Positions 62,745 through 64,000 of a DNA stretch of 64,000 bases are shown one piece after another. Each line of letters begins with the position of its first letter. Within the stretch, counting starts at the first letter, position 1. The translations under genes were made by a program, and so were the position numbers. The notes beneath the pieces are model-generated. The model did no database searches, was not told the origin of the DNA, and saw only the letters and a program-made list of their open reading frames with translations. The stretch comes from Hyphomicrobium sp. (lineage in GTDB: Bacteria; Pseudomonadota; Alphaproteobacteria; Rhizobiales; Hyphomicrobiaceae), in the NCBI GenBank assembly GCA_022844105.1, contig JALHMJ010000007.1:1-64000 (forward strand). Direction: 5' to 3'.

Positions 62745-63895
62745 GCGCGCCGCCACGTAACAGAAGCCGTGACGGCGTAGTTGAACACCGCTCCCATCAG
62801 CGCTCCGGCAGCGCCCGCGACCCACCAATTCGCATCGTTGCCGTAGACCCACGACGCAACGCCGACGTTGGCCAATGCCCCGATGCTGCACACGGCATAA
62901 AACGTCAGCAGACCCCGCACCCAGTCGAGACCGGATAGCCGGAGATCGCGATAGGTGAAAGCGTTGTTGGCGGCAAAATTCCAAGTCATTGCTGAAAACG
63001 CAGCCAGTATTTGGGCCGCATCGAACCGCAGCATAGCCCCGGACATGAGAACATTGAGAACCACCAGATGCACGGCCAGCCCTGACAAGCCGACCAGACC
63101 GAACGCGAGAAACCGCGCCGAGATTCGATCGCCGCTCGCCTTTGCGAGCAAAAGCCCTGCGAAATCCCAGACAACGGAGCTGTCGAGTTTCGATCGACCA
63201 CGCTGGCGAAGCCGGAAGACATAGGGCAGCTCAACGATCTTCAGCGGATGATCGGCCGAAACGATGACATCGAGCAGCACCTTGAAGCCCTGTGTCGAAA
63301 GCCGCGGCGCTATGACTTCGGCCGTACCCCGGCGAATGGCGAAAAAGCCGCTCATTGGATCCAAAACGTGCACACCAAGAACACCACGCGCCACCTGCGT
63401 CGCCGCGTTACTGGCCATACTGCGCAACTGCGAAAATCCGCCGATGGCTTGGCCGCCGTCGACATGCCGCGAGCCGATCGCGAGATCTGCCCCGGATCTG
63501 AGTTCACTCAACATCTGCGGCAGAAGTTGCTCATCGTGCTGCATGTCTGCGTCGATTACTGCAACAGCAAAAGCCGACGACGACAACATCCCCTCGACGA
63601 CAGCGCCCGCCAATCCCCGCCGGCCGATGCGCCGCAAACAGCGCACGCGCCGGTCCCGCGCAGCGAGTGTGCGCGCAACGGCAACGGTATCATCGCGGCT
63701 GTCGTCATCGACGAGGATCATTTCCCAATTGATGCCAACGAGTGCGCGGCAAAGGGCATCGTAGAGGATGACAATGTTGTCCGCCTCGTTGAGCGTCGGA
63801 ACAACGACAGACAGTTCCGGACCAGCCACCGGCGCTGCCATTTCGTCAGGGGCGCACGTTGCGGCTGTCGCAAATACGCGCGGGTGAGAGTTCAT
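62741..63895 (-). CDS. Polyprenyl-phosphate glycosyltransferase (GT2) fused to GtrA
   Basis: A 384-residue protein. The N-terminal DPM1-like GT2 domain has LSVVVPTLNEADNIVILYDA, LVDDDSRDDTVAVA and the metal-binding VIDADMQHDEQLLP. The C-terminal GtrA domain has four transmembrane segments, starting ARFLAFGLVGLSGLAVHLVV. Such fusions charge a polyprenyl phosphate with a sugar and help it cross the membrane. It overlaps the GT39 gene, which would be the user of the product, and the upstream gene (ATGA), so the three form one transcript. Confidence 0.88.
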   Translation of the reverse strand: MNSHPRVFATAATCAPDEMAAPVAGPELSVVVPTLNEADNIVILYDALCRALVGINWEMILVDDDSRDDTVAVARTLAARDRRVRCLRRIGRRGLAGAVVEGMLSSSAFAVAVIDADMQHDEQLLPQMLSELRSGADLAIGSRHVDGGQAIGGFSQLRSMASNAATQVARGVLGVHVLDPMSGFFAIRRGTAEVIAPRLSTQGFKVLLDVIVSADHPLKIVELPYVFRLRQRGRSKLDSSVVWDFAGLLLAKASGDRISARFLAFGLVGLSGLAVHLVVLNVLMSGAMLRFDAAQILAAFSAMTWNFAANNAFTYRDLRLSGLDWVRGLLTFYAVCSIGALANVGVASWVYGNDANWWVAGAAGALMGAVFNYAVTASVTWRRA

Positions 63896-64000
63896 GTTGG
63901 GCTCATGAAGCGCTGCACGGCCGTCGCCTGCCGCATCCAATGGCGGCGCAGGTCGATCACAATAAAGCGGACCAGAACCGCCGTCATGGCCATGAATACA
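63892..64000 (-). CDS. End of an unidentified gene (partial)
   Basis: The last 36 codons of a minus-strand frame enter from the right edge and end with a TGA overlapping the start of the GT2-GtrA gene (ATGA). The visible part reads VFMAMTAVLVRFIVIDLRRH followed by WMRQATAVQRFMSPT. A hydrophobic helix followed by an Arg-rich end suggests the C-terminus of a membrane protein. It is too short to identify. Confidence 0.45.
   Translation of the reverse strand, partial: VFMAMTAVLVRFIVIDLRRHWMRQATAVQRFMSPT

Overview
The window reads as a chromosomal segment of an alphaproteobacterium of the order Hyphomicrobiales, and a Hyphomicrobium-like methylotroph is a reasonable guess. The clues are a high-GC genome, a class I lysyl-tRNA synthetase, the alphaproteobacterial TIGR02186/TauE pair, a PodJ-like Sel1 protein, a betaine-lipid operon and three pqqA genes. 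This is inferred from gene content only. I see no rRNA, tRNA, insertion sequence, integrase or CRISPR array.

Layout. 1-1.25 kb: an AhpD-type gene cut by the window edge and a divergent LysR regulator. 1.3-6.8 kb (minus strand): an Mrp-type cation/proton antiporter operon, mrpE-F-G-(A'B)-C-D-D', without a canonical full-length MrpA. 7-16.4 kb: a small secreted Cys/His/Arg-rich protein, a DUF4105 membrane protein, a patatin/GntP permease/AI-2E-type transporter operon and an RND efflux pump. 16.9-21 kb: a BaeRF-family protein, a MarC protein, a TM198-like membrane protein, and a histidine kinase with a receiver-only response regulator. 21.2-25 kb: plcP-agt-btaA-btaB, a four-gene phosphorus-saving lipid-remodelling operon with a candidate PHO box in front.

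25.1-40.5 kb: one type II secretion locus in four transcription blocks (gspD-K, then gspO-G; gspL-M-C; gspE-F-H-I-J). Between gspD and the L-M-C block sits a two-gene unit for a large Tat-exported multicopper oxidase and a SCO1-cytochrome c fusion. This placement suggests that the oxidase is a client of the secretion system, for example a surface manganese or phenol oxidase. 40.5-45 kb: a second RND pump.

45.3-54.3 kb: lysS, a DUF262/DUF1524 (GmrSD-like) putative defence protein, DUF952 and pyrD, a DUF6460 membrane protein, and the ligase-associated helicase/PdeM repair pair. 54.3-59.2 kb: a TIGR02186/TauE pair and the PodJ-like protein. 59.5-61.1 kb: a bactofilin-like protein, then three stand-alone pqqA genes encoding the same 29-residue peptide. 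Each pqqA has a conserved upstream element and its own hairpin. 61.2-64 kb: a GT39 glycosyltransferase, a GT2-GtrA fusion and the end of a further gene, probably for polyprenyl-linked sugar transfer to cell-envelope lipids.

The points most worth following are the triplicated pqqA cassette, the oxidase inside the secretion locus and the lipid-remodelling operon.
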